A DNA stretch of 64,000 nucleotides from Pseudomonas putida (GTDB lineage Bacteria; Pseudomonadota; Gammaproteobacteria; Pseudomonadales; Pseudomonadaceae): positions 1,256,501-1,320,500 of the forward strand of contig NZ_CP016634.1 of assembly GCF_002741075.1 (NCBI RefSeq), given 5' to 3'. Both the position numbers and the translations under genes were made by a program. Shown here one piece after another: positions 49,250-57,359 of the stretch. Within the stretch, counting starts at the first letter, position 1. Each line of letters starts with the position of its first letter. The notes under the pieces are model-generated. The model was not told the DNA's origin and did not search any database. It worked only from the letters and a program-made list of their open reading frames with translations.

Positions 49250-51550
49250 ATGGTGCATCGTTTACTTGCTGGCGCCTTCGCCCTGCTCATCAGCGGCGTG
49301 GCGTTCGGGCAAGCCCCTCAATCGAGCCCGGCGATCTCGTATACCCGGGACATTCAACCGATCTTCACCGAGAAGTGCGTGGCCTGCCACGCGTGCAACG
49401 ACGCAGCCTGCCAGCTCAAGCTGGAAAGCCCCGAAGGCGCGGTGCGCGGGGCCTCCAAGACCCCGGTGTACCAGGGCGAACGCAGCAAGGCGGTGCCCAC
49501 CACGCGATTGTTCTATGACGCCCACGACGAACAGGCCTGGCGCAAGATGGGCTTCTACTCGGTGCTCGACAACCAGGGCAGCCAGGCCGCGCTGATGGCG
49601 CGCATGCTCGAGCTGGGCCACAAGACCCCGCTGACGCCCAACGCCAAGTTGCCCGAAGAGATCGTGCTGGGGCTCAACCGCAACAACATGTGCCCCTTGC
49701 CTCACGAATTCGACGCCTACGCCGGAGCCCACCCGAAGGAGGGCATGCCCCTGGCCGTCACTGGCCTCACCGATGCCGAATACCAGACCCTGCAGCGCTG
49801 GCTGGCTGCCGGTGCGCCGGTCGAGTACCAACCGATCCAGCCCAGTGCCGCCGAGGCTCGGCAGATCACCGAATGGGAAGAGCTGCTCAACCGTCCGGGT
49901 TCCACCGAAGCGCTGGTGGGCCGCTGGCTGTACGAGCACCTGTTCCTGGCGCACATCTATTTCGCAGGGGGCGAGCCGGGGCATTTCTTCCAGTGGGTCC
50001 GTTCGCGCACCCCGAGCGGCAGGCCGGTCGACATCATCGCCACCCGCAGACCGAACGATCCTCCCGGTACCGACTTCTACTACCGGCTGATTCCAGTGCA
50101 AGGCGTGATCGTGCACAAGACCCACATCACCTACCCGATGGGGCCGCAGAAGCTCAAGCGCGTCAAGCAGCTGTTCTACAGTGGTGACTGGCATGCCTCC
50201 TCGCTGCCCGGCTACGGGCCGCGTCACCGCTCCAATCCGTTCGAGACCTTCGAAGCGATCCCAGCGGTGGCGCGCTATCAGTTCATGCTCGACAACGCCG
50301 AATACTTCGTGCGCACCTTCATCCGCGGCCCGGTGTGCCGTGGGCAGATCGCCACCGATGTGATCCGCGACAACTTCTGGGCGCTGTTCCAGGAGCCGGC
50401 CCATGACCGCTATATCACCGATGCCGAGTACCGCGGCAAGGCGACGCCGCTGCTGGCGATGCCGGGGCAGATCGACGACGTCGGCAGCGTGCTGAGCCTG
50501 TGGCATGCCTATCGCGACAAGCGCAACGAATACGAGAAGCTGCGCCGCGAAGCCTACGCCGAGATGCCTGCGCCGAGTTGGTCGACACTGTGGGCGGGCA
50601 ACGACAATGCGCTGCTGACCATCTTCCGTCACTTCGACAGCGCAGCGGTGAGCAAGGGCCTGATCGGCGACGTGCCGCTGACCACCTGGCTGTTCGACTA
50701 TCCGCTGTTCGAGCGCACCTACTACCAGCTGGCGGTGAACTTCGATGTATTCGGCAACGTCTCGCACCAATTGCAGACCCGTCTGTACTTCGACTTGATT
50801 CGTAATGGTGCCGAGATCAACTTCCTGCGCCTGATGCCGGCCGACCAGCGTGGGGCGATCCTGAGCGACTGGTACCAGAACAGCGGCAAGGTGAAGATGT
50901 GGCTCGACTACGAAGACATCGACACCAGCACGGCGAGCGCGCTGAAGCTGGACAAACACAACCCCAAGCGTGACTTCGGCCTCAAGTTGCTGCAACGCAC
51001 GGGCAGCCTCAACGCAGCGCCCGATCCGATCAACCGCTGCACAGGAGCCCATTGCTCGCGGCCGCAGATGAGCGCGGAGTTCCAGGATGCCGAGCAGAGC
51101 CTCAGCCGTTTGGTCTCGCGGCCGGCTGCCGGGCTCAAGGTGATCAACCAGTTGCCCGAGGCGACCATGCTGCGCATCGAAGGGCAGGGTGGTCAGCGCC
51201 AGGTCTACAGCCTGTTGCACAACCGCGCCCACAGCAACGTTGCCTTCCTGCTCGGCGAGGCCTACCGCTACCAGCCGGGCCTGGACACCCTGACCCTTTA
51301 CCCGGGCGTGCTCAGCAGCTACCCGAACTTCATCTTCAACATCCCGACCAAGGATGTGCCGGAGTTCGTCGAAGACATGGAAGCTGCCCGCGACGATACG
51401 GCCAAGTTCGAACGGATCGTCATGCGGTGGGGCGTGCGTCGCAGTCACCCTGAGTTCTGGCGCTACTTCCATGACCTGAACACCTTCATCAAGGAGACCG
51501 AGCCGGTGGAAGCGGGTGTGCTGGACATGAACCGCTACGAGAACCTTTGA
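49250..51550 (+). CDS. cti: Fatty acid cis/trans isomerase
   Basis: A 766-residue periplasmic enzyme with a signal peptide (MVHRLLAGAFALLISGVAFG) and a cytochrome c-type haem site C43-VA-CH (CVACHACN). It converts cis-unsaturated membrane fatty acids to trans under solvent or heat stress, a response typical of P. putida and relatives. The start at 49250 gives a clean signal peptide; ATG 49220 would add ten residues. It is divergent from metH across ~170 bases. Confidence 0.95.
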   Translation: MVHRLLAGAFALLISGVAFGQAPQSSPAISYTRDIQPIFTEKCVACHACNDAACQLKLESPEGAVRGASKTPVYQGERSKAVPTTRLFYDAHDEQAWRKMGFYSVLDNQGSQAALMARMLELGHKTPLTPNAKLPEEIVLGLNRNNMCPLPHEFDAYAGAHPKEGMPLAVTGLTDAEYQTLQRWLAAGAPVEYQPIQPSAAEARQITEWEELLNRPGSTEALVGRWLYEHLFLAHIYFAGGEPGHFFQWVRSRTPSGRPVDIIATRRPNDPPGTDFYYRLIPVQGVIVHKTHITYPMGPQKLKRVKQLFYSGDWHASSLPGYGPRHRSNPFETFEAIPAVARYQFMLDNAEYFVRTFIRGPVCRGQIATDVIRDNFWALFQEPAHDRYITDAEYRGKATPLLAMPGQIDDVGSVLSLWHAYRDKRNEYEKLRREAYAEMPAPSWSTLWAGNDNALLTIFRHFDSAAVSKGLIGDVPLTTWLFDYPLFERTYYQLAVNFDVFGNVSHQLQTRLYFDLIRNGAEINFLRLMPADQRGAILSDWYQNSGKVKMWLDYEDIDTSTASALKLDKHNPKRDFGLKLLQRTGSLNAAPDPINRCTGAHCSRPQMSAEFQDAEQSLSRLVSRPAAGLKVINQLPEATMLRIEGQGGQRQVYSLLHNRAHSNVAFLLGEAYRYQPGLDTLTLYPGVLSSYPNFIFNIPTKDVPEFVEDMEAARDDTAKFERIVMRWGVRRSHPEFWRYFHDLNTFIKETEPVEAGVLDMNRYENL

Positions 51551-51633
51551 TCGGTCGAGCTGACCTTTCCGGAGACGTTGCGGTCGGACGTGGCGGGTGG
51601 TCCTGATCGATTGCAGGGGCTGTAGTGCAGCCC

Positions 51634-51695
51634 TGAGCGGGTAAACCCGCTGCTACGGGGCCGGCGCAGGTCTTGAAGGGCGGGTTTACCGGCGA
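51634..51695. repeat. REP element, degenerate
   Basis: GAGCGGGTAAACCCGCTGC and GGCGGGTTTACCGGCGAACG, imperfect members of the local REP family between cti and the acyltransferase gene. Confidence 0.6.
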
Positions 51696-51763
51696 ACGAG
51701 CGCACAGCGCTCGACGCTGCGCGTGATCGGGGCCTCAATGCACCGAAAACCGCAGGAACCGGC

Positions 51764-52798
51764 ATGCTGTATTCGCTTCAGGCTCTCCGGGCATTCGCCG
51801 CCTGGGTGGTGGTCTGCCACCACTTCATGCAGATCTTCTTCGACTTCCACGCCTCCGGCCCCATCGGCAGACTGCTCGCCGAACGGGGCGCGGTGGGGGT
51901 GGATATCTTCTTCGTCATCAGTGGGCTGGTGATCTATCTTTCGACCCGTGACAAGCCCATCGCGCCCGGGCAGTTTTTGCTCAACCGGGTGCTGCGCATC
52001 GTCCCGGCCTATTGGTTCTACACGTTGCTGATGGCCTTGCTGTTGCTGGTGGCCAGCCGCTGGATGCCGCATCAGGTCTTCGATTGGCAGCACCTGCTGC
52101 TGTCGCTGTTGTTCATCCCGGCGGAAAACCCAGGTGGCTACGGCTTGTATCCAACGCTCAACGTCGGCTGGACGCTGAACTTCGAGATGTTCTTCTACCT
52201 GTTGTTCGGGTTGGCTTTTTTGGTGCGCCGACGTCATCACCTGCTGCTGGTGGCCGGAGCTTTGCTGCTGGTCAGCGAAGTGCTTGGACGCATGGGTGTG
52301 CTCAGTCGCTTCTACAGCAATGGCATCATCTATGAATTCCTGCTGGGCATTGGCATCGGCGTGCTGTACCGCCGTGGGCTGGTGAGGGAAGGGCTGTGGT
52401 TGCCATTGGTGGTGCTGGGCGTGGCGGGTTACGCCCTGTACCAGTTGGATGCGTCCGTGCGCCTGCTGCACTGGGGCGTGCCGAGTGCGTTGGTGGTGTT
52501 GGCGTTCGTCGCGCTGGAGCCGTACTTTCATGGCAACCGGGTGCTCAAGGCGCTCGGCGACTGCTCCTACTCGGTGTACCTGATCCACGTGCTAGTGCTC
52601 TACGGCGGCTGGTTCGCCACTCAGCGCCTTGGGCTTAACCCCTATGGGGTGTTCGCCGTCTGCGTGCTGTCCATTGGACTAATGTCGTGGCTGAGCTTCC
52701 ACTGGCTGGAGCGCGGCCTGTACCGGCGCATGCAGGCCTGGTTGCGTGAAGACAGGGAGCTAGGCCAGGTGTTGGCGCTTTCCCGAGTCAAATACTAG
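51764..52798 (+). CDS. Acyltransferase-3 family membrane protein (OafA/ExoZ type)
   Basis: A 344-residue protein with about ten membrane helices. The R-X10-H motif is at the start (LRAFAAWVVVCHHF), followed by VGVDIFFVISGLVI and RVLRIVPAYWFY, all typical of O-acyltransferases acting on polysaccharide or lipid carriers. It transfers an acyl group, often acetyl, across the inner membrane. It is a stand-alone gene; acceptor unknown. The acyltransferase part of the fusion at 28667-31453 is a distant relative. Confidence 0.9.
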   Translation: MLYSLQALRAFAAWVVVCHHFMQIFFDFHASGPIGRLLAERGAVGVDIFFVISGLVIYLSTRDKPIAPGQFLLNRVLRIVPAYWFYTLLMALLLLVASRWMPHQVFDWQHLLLSLLFIPAENPGGYGLYPTLNVGWTLNFEMFFYLLFGLAFLVRRRHHLLLVAGALLLVSEVLGRMGVLSRFYSNGIIYEFLLGIGIGVLYRRGLVREGLWLPLVVLGVAGYALYQLDASVRLLHWGVPSALVVLAFVALEPYFHGNRVLKALGDCSYSVYLIHVLVLYGGWFATQRLGLNPYGVFAVCVLSIGLMSWLSFHWLERGLYRRMQAWLREDRELGQVLALSRVKY

Positions 52799-52847
52799 GA
52801 CTTTGTTCGAAGGCCAGGTTGGCGTACACTTGCCGACAAGTCTGTGA

Positions 52848-53441
<594 letters not shown>

Positions 53442-53672
53442 TCAGCGCCGCCTGGCGTATTTCAATCGGCGTTCTCTTTGCAAGATGTTGCGCTTAGCAA
53501 CAAAGTGTTACGGAATCAAGCCCTGCGACAACAGGCCGCAGCCCGGATTTCAAGGGCTGCAGGCCGATCCCTCCTTCGTCGGGTAGATGCCCTTGGGGTG
53601 TCATGCCAGAATGCCCCGGTTTTTCGTCGGCCCATCCCAGGGGCCGGCACCTTCCCTATAAAGGATGGTTCC

Positions 53673-54281
53673 ATGACTGATCTACTGACCCGGCGTGCTG
53701 TCGTCGCCGGGATGGGCGTTCTGGGGCTTGGTCTGCTGGCCGGTTGCAACCCGGCCCGGGGGCTCGAGTTCAAGTACGGCAAGAACATGAGCAACGAAAT
53801 CCTCGGGCGCAAGTTCCGCCTGAAGGACACCCAAGGCAACGAGCGCACCCTGTCGAGCTTCTACGGCTCGATGCCGATGATCTTCTTCGGTTTCACCCAG
53901 TGCCCGGCTGTCTGCCCGACCGCCATGGCGCGCGCGGCGCAAATCAGAAAGCTGCTCAGGGGGCGCGACCGGGACCTGTTCCAGGTGGTGCTCATCACCC
54001 TGGATCCGGAGCGCGACACCCCCGAGGTGCTCGATGCCTACGTCAAGGCTTTCGACCCGTCGTTCACCGCCCTGACCGGCACCCCCGAGGAAATCGCCGA
54101 GGTGGCCAGGGAATTCAAGGTGTTCTACGAGAAGGTCCCCGCCGGCGACACCTACACGGTTTCTCACTCGTCCACCAGCTACGTCTATGACACGCGTGGC
54201 ACCCTGCGCCTGAGCCTTGGCCATTCCCTGACCGCCAAGGAATGCGCCGAGGATCTGGTCACCCTGATGGAGATTTGCTAA
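53673..54281 (+). CDS. SCO1/SenC-family copper chaperone lipoprotein
   Basis: A 202-residue thioredoxin-fold protein. The copper ligands C77 and C81 (FTQCPAVCP) and H165 (YTVSHSS) are present, with the family DPERDTP loop. The N-terminus has a lipobox LLAGC (Cys25), so it is tethered on the periplasmic side. It inserts copper or reduces cysteines for the CuA site of cytochrome oxidase. AAGGATGG lies before the ATG at 53673. The stop overlaps the next start by one base. Confidence 0.93.
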   Translation: MTDLLTRRAVVAGMGVLGLGLLAGCNPARGLEFKYGKNMSNEILGRKFRLKDTQGNERTLSSFYGSMPMIFFGFTQCPAVCPTAMARAAQIRKLLRGRDRDLFQVVLITLDPERDTPEVLDAYVKAFDPSFTALTGTPEEIAEVAREFKVFYEKVPAGDTYTVSHSSTSYVYDTRGTLRLSLGHSLTAKECAEDLVTLMEIC

Positions 54282-54760
54282 TGGCTGTTTCACTGCAACC
54301 TGCCAAACGTGCACTGGCCGCCCTGGCCATGATGGGGCTGGCCCTGCCGGCGCTGGCCCAGACCACCGTGAGCGATGCCTGGGTTCGTGCCAGCGTGCCG
54401 CACCAGCAGTCCACCGGCGCTTTCATGACCCTGACCGCCGACAGCGACAGCAAGCTGCTCAGCGTGGCCTCGCCGGTTGCCAAGACCGTGCAGATCCACC
54501 AGATGAGCATGAAGGGCGACGTGATGAGCATGGGTGAAGTCAAAGCCGTCGAGCTGCCTGCCGGTAAAGCGGTGACCCTCGACCCCAACGGCTACCACGT
54601 GATGCTCATGGGCCTGACCCAGCAGGTCAAGGAAGGCGAGCAGGTGCCGCTGACCCTGACCATCGAAGATGCCAAGGGGACAAAGCAAACCCTGGAAGTC
54701 CAGGCACCGGTTCGCCCGCTGGGCGCTGAAGCCGGGCATGATCACGCGCACATGCACTGA
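54281..54760 (+). CDS. Periplasmic copper chaperone PCuAC
   Basis: A 159-residue protein with a signal peptide (MAVSLQPAKRALAALAMMGL then ALPALA) and the exact copper motif H73-X10-M84-X21-H106-X-M108. It holds Cu(I) in the periplasm and passes it to SCO and cytochrome oxidase. The start overlaps the SCO stop (TAATG), which shows coupling. A His-rich tail (GHDHAHMH) may bind more metal. The symbol pcuC is sometimes used. Confidence 0.93.
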   Translation: MAVSLQPAKRALAALAMMGLALPALAQTTVSDAWVRASVPHQQSTGAFMTLTADSDSKLLSVASPVAKTVQIHQMSMKGDVMSMGEVKAVELPAGKAVTLDPNGYHVMLMGLTQQVKEGEQVPLTLTIEDAKGTKQTLEVQAPVRPLGAEAGHDHAHMH

Positions 54761-54797
54761 TCTGTGGCAGGGGCTGCTGAGCAGCCCATCGCGACAC

Positions 54798-54829
54798 AAG
54801 GCCGCTCCCATGCTGTGGGCGCGGCCTTT
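54798..54829 (+). terminator. Intrinsic terminator after the copper chaperone pair
   Basis: AAGGCCGC/GCGGCCTT perfect stem with an inner CCCA...TGGG pairing and a short T-tail (TTTG). It lies just before the IS element. Confidence 0.75.
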
Positions 54830-54877
54830 GTCTAGTCCTGAAATAGGTTTACACCTGTTCAGGTAGGCCGACAGGCC

Positions 54878-55744
54878 TCAAAACGCCCGATGCACAGCAT
54901 CGGGCGTTTTGTTTTTCAGGGCCATATGAGGCCGTTCTGTGTTGTAGATCTGCACTGCCTCGTCAACCATCTGTCTCGCTTGCTCCAAATCTGCAGGGCT
55001 ACTCAACAGCAGCTCCATCTTGAGGATTCCGTTGATTCGCTCGGCCAGCGCGTTCTGGTAGCAGTCATACCCATCAGTCATGGAGCACTGAACGCCGTGC
55101 CGTTGATGCAGTGACTGGTATAGCGCCGAGCAATATTGGATGCCTCGATCCGAATGGTGGACTAATGGCTGGCGACGACGTCGCTTTCGTAGTGCCTGCT
55201 TGAAAGCTTGCGCCACTGACTCGGCATGCAGGCTTTCATGGACGTGGTGGCCAACGATTTTCCTGGAGTACGCATCCGTTATCAGGCTCAGGTATAGCGG
55301 GCCGTTACGTGCGGGCAGGTAAGTAATGTCGGCCACCCAGACATGTTCCGGCCTTGTCGGAACAATCTGGCTTGGCCCGGGCTTGAGTAAGTTGGGGTGG
55401 CGGTAGAAGCGATGAAAGCTTTGTGTTGTCTTGTGGTAGGCCCGCTTAGGCAGTACGAGCAAACGGCGCTCTCCCAAGACTTGGAACAGCCTATCTCGGC
55501 CGATCTGGAGTCGTCTGTCAGGCTGGCAATGCAGCAGATAGTGCAGCTTGCGTGTACCCAGACGAGGCTGGCGCATCCGGACTTGCTGAACAAACTTAAC
55601 CACCCGGTCTGCCTGGCGCTCTTTGCCATCAGCGGCTCGGTTGCGTTTGTAGTAAGCCTGTCGACTGATGCCTAGAAACTGACAAGCCCTGGCAATGCTC
55701 AGTCCTGCGACTTGACCTTGCGAGAGGACTTGCCGGATCGCTTT
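54878..55744 (-). CDS. IS3-family transposase OrfB (frameshift product part)
   Basis: The DDE integrase domain: VWVADITYLP (first D), LVHHSDRGIQYCS (second D) and a C-terminal NALAERINGILKMEL (E). The frame has no good ATG upstream of 55603. It reads back to the A-AAA-AAG slippery site at 55741-55747, from which KKAIRQVLSQGQVAGLSIAR continues. This implies synthesis as an OrfAB fusion by -1 frameshifting. A hairpin with CGCCCGATGC/GCATCGGGCG overlaps its stop. Confidence 0.92.
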   Translation of the reverse strand, partial: KAIRQVLSQGQVAGLSIARACQFLGISRQAYYKRNRAADGKERQADRVVKFVQQVRMRQPRLGTRKLHYLLHCQPDRRLQIGRDRLFQVLGERRLLVLPKRAYHKTTQSFHRFYRHPNLLKPGPSQIVPTRPEHVWVADITYLPARNGPLYLSLITDAYSRKIVGHHVHESLHAESVAQAFKQALRKRRRRQPLVHHSDRGIQYCSALYQSLHQRHGVQCSMTDGYDCYQNALAERINGILKMELLLSSPADLEQARQMVDEAVQIYNTERPHMALKNKTPDAVHRAF

Positions 55745-56097
55745 TTTACGACCGAAACACCATAGTCATTTTTCAGAACATCGACGACCGTCTCGAAGAA
55801 CTGGGCCTTCTGGCTCATCAGCTCAAGCTGCTGCTCAAGCTCTTTGATCCGCTGCTCTGGAGTGAGCGGTTTGGGGTCAGACATCGCGCAGCTCCTCTCG
55901 GCTCGGATCGATGCCCCTTGGCTCCAATCCTGCCGACCGTGCTTACGCAACCATACCAGAACCGTCGATCGACCCTGGATGCCATACCGTTCCTGGGCCT
56001 GGCCGTAGGTCATCTCGCCTTTTTCAATCTGATCAACCACCGCCAATTTAAAAGACAGTGAGTAATCTCGCTGTGTGCGCTTTACACCTTGCTCCAT
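55699..56097 (-). CDS. IS3-family transposase OrfA
   Basis: A 132-residue protein with a helix-turn-helix (YSLSFKLAVVDQIEKGEMTYGQAQERYGI, then STVLVWLRKHG) and a leucine-zipper-like coiled coil (RIKELEQQLELMSQKAQFFE) for dimerisation. ATG 56097 is chosen since the upstream extension runs into the terminal repeat. It contains the A6G slippery heptamer at 55741-55747 near its end. Confidence 0.9.
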   Translation of the reverse strand: MEQGVKRTQRDYSLSFKLAVVDQIEKGEMTYGQAQERYGIQGRSTVLVWLRKHGRQDWSQGASIRAERSCAMSDPKPLTPEQRIKELEQQLELMSQKAQFFETVVDVLKNDYGVSVVKKRSGKSSRKVKSQD

Positions 56098-56160
56098 CTG
56101 ACTCTCCGGAAATTCGGGATGGGAGGTGTAAACCTTATTCAGGACGGGACACTTGCTACA

Positions 56161-56183
56161 TAAAAGGGGCGCCAAAGCGCCCC
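56161..56183 (-). terminator. Intrinsic terminator after the 75-aa gene
   Basis: On the minus strand GGGGCGC-TTTG-GCGCCCC followed by TTTTA. Confidence 0.75.
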
Positions 56184-56204
56184 GATCGACATTACGGATA
56201 CTGC

Positions 56205-56432
56205 TCAGCTACGAAACCTTGGCAACGGTCGCTCGATGGTCAGCGAGGTCAAGGTCTTGCGTACCTGGGCGTCTTCGGCCTCCAGAGCCTTGAGGCTGGC
56301 GCGGATCTTGCCAGCCGCGGGCACATCGCCTTGCCGGTCGATCCAGTCGGCAATCTCCTTGCAGGCACTGCTCAGACAGGCTTGGCGCTGGTTCATCAGC
56401 GTCAGGAGGGTGGTGAGCTCTCTATCGGACAT
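56205..56432 (-). CDS. Hypothetical protein, 75 aa
   Basis: A small charged helical protein (MSDRELTTLLTLMNQRQACL; ends RPLPRFRS) with an excellent ribosome site GGAGGATCCTGCC before the ATG and its own terminator. It has no signal or membrane segment. Probably a chromosomal gene next to which the IS element inserted. Family not recognised. Confidence 0.7.
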   Translation of the reverse strand: MSDRELTTLLTLMNQRQACLSSACKEIADWIDRQGDVPAAGKIRASLKALEAEDAQVRKTLTSLTIERPLPRFRS

Positions 56433-56838
56433 GGCAGGATCCTCCGTTCAGCCCTCTCAGTGTAGCAGGGGTTGGGGTTCCTGCCTGACGTGGGGGCTGG
56501 GTACCCATTGCGCATCAGTACCCTCACGTATCGCGCGATGCACAACTACTGCTTATCCATTGAATGGCATATAAACACGGCTGGGGTAAGACGGTCTTCA
56601 TCCTCTCTATATTGGTCTTGATCGGAGTGCGAGGCGTCTGTTGGAGTTGGTGTGGCAGATGTTGTTTACAACATTTTGTGTGTGTGGGAAGTTTCATACA
56701 AGTTTGGCTTCATGATATTTCCTGTTACAGGTTAGTTGTGCTCTCATGTTGTTTTCATGGGCTTGTCAAACTACGGTTTATTTGCCCGGTCATTGCTGGG
56801 AAAATAAAAATCATCAAGTGCTAGAGAGGATGTTTGAC
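56433..56838 (+). promoter_or_regulatory. AT-richer control region of the polyamine-type island
   Basis: The 406 bases between the 75-aa gene and the micro-ORF become markedly AT-richer after ~56540. No credible gene: an open frame at 56564-56824 is cysteine- and valine-rich without a ribosome site. It should carry the promoter of the micro-ORF and downstream operon; a candidate operator is listed separately. Confidence 0.5.
56659..56674. promoter_or_regulatory. Palindrome ATGTTGTTTACAACAT, candidate operator
   Basis: Perfect inverted repeat of seven bases with a two-base centre, 165 bases before the micro-ORF. Its TTGT-N2-ACAA core is the kind of site bound by GntR-type dimers. No regulator gene of that type is in the island, so it may respond to a host regulator. 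Confidence 0.5.
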
Positions 56839-56910
56839 ATGAAATCAGCAATTCATATGTTCAAAGTCGATATCGTTGGTGTAATTGGCAATGGCGTCTG
56901 CATGTGGTGA
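56839..56910 (+). CDS. 23-aa micro-ORF ahead of the speD operon
   Basis: Begins MKSAIHMFKVDIVGVIG and ends VCMW. AGAGAGGA lies eight bases before the ATG, one of the best ribosome sites in the window. Eight bases after the stop begins a perfect ten-base hairpin with a T-tract (56918-56946), before speD. Two readings fit: a leader peptide whose translation controls the terminator, or a precursor peptide made in excess with readthrough into modification genes, as in RiPP clusters such as pqqA. No RRE or peptidase gene is seen, so the leader reading is somewhat favoured. Not a recognised family. Confidence 0.6.
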   Translation: MKSAIHMFKVDIVGVIGNGVCMW

Positions 56911-56917
56911 ATGCAGC

Positions 56918-56946
56918 AGAGGCGATCATTGATCGCCTCTCTTTTT
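56918..56946 (+). terminator. Intrinsic terminator / attenuator between micro-ORF and speD
   Basis: Perfect stem AGAGGCGATC/GATCGCCTCT with a three-base loop, then C and five T. It ends 23 bases before the speD ATG, so expression of the operon requires readthrough or antitermination, or a promoter of its own. Confidence 0.85.
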
Positions 56947-56969
56947 CTTCAACGGAGGGAGCTCTGGTC

Positions 56970-57359
56970 ATGGAGGATTTCGGTTATCACACGATCTGGG
57001 ACATCACGGGTGCCAGTTCCGCTGTGTTGCGTGACGAACAGGCGTTGCATCGGTTCTTTCATGCCGTGTTGTTATCGTCAGGCTTTACGGTAATAGACGA
57101 TCTGGTACACAAATTCGTGTTGGGTGGAGAAGGCGTGACGGGTTTGTTCCTGCTTTCCGAATCTCATCTTTCTTACCATACCTATCCCGAGAATAGTTAC
57201 ATCAGTATCGATGTCTACACCTGTGGCAAGAGCAATGCGTCAATCAATAGAGGTATCAGACGATTCTTTGGCGATCACGTCAATGTCAACTGTCGGACGC
57301 TACGGCGCGGGAGTGGTTTGGCGATAGATAAGGAGTGCTGTGATGAGGCTTGTCGATAA
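56970..57359 (+). CDS. speD: S-adenosylmethionine decarboxylase (pyruvoyl type)
   Basis: A 129-residue bacterial class 1B AdoMet decarboxylase, the same length as the Thermotoga enzyme. The self-cleavage motif LLSESHLSYHTYPE has E64-S65, with S65 as pyruvoyl precursor, H70 for processing, and C85 (DVYTCG) as proton donor; all are intact. It makes decarboxylated SAM, the aminopropyl donor. Some SpeD relatives decarboxylate ornithine or arginine instead. ATG 56970 is preferred, with GGAGGGAG eight bases upstream; a GTG at 56904 would begin before the terminator. It overlaps the next gene by 17 bases. Confidence 0.93.
   Translation: MEDFGYHTIWDITGASSAVLRDEQALHRFFHAVLLSSGFTVIDDLVHKFVLGGEGVTGLFLLSESHLSYHTYPENSYISIDVYTCGKSNASINRGIRRFFGDHVNVNCRTLRRGSGLAIDKECCDEACR

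Larger units (their letters stand above)
54836..56144 (-). mobile_element. IS3-family insertion sequence, complete
   Basis: About 1.31 kb. Left end TCCTGAAATAGGTTTACACC and right end, read inward, TCCTGAATAAGGTTTACACC are terminal inverted repeats with two mismatches in 20. Two overlapping frames, orfA and orfB, are joined by a likely -1 frameshift. No clear target duplication: the flanks are CTAG and CGGG. It sits at the left edge of the accessory island. Confidence 0.92.

Noticed and set aside
54832..56148. Target-site duplication of the IS3 element
   Set aside because: Bases outside the terminal repeats (CTAG and CGGG) do not match for three to five bases in any reasonable placement of the ends.
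56564..56824. An 86-codon plus-strand open frame
   Set aside because: No ribosome site, odd composition rich in C, V and I, and it lies in the AT-rich promoter region; read as non-coding.
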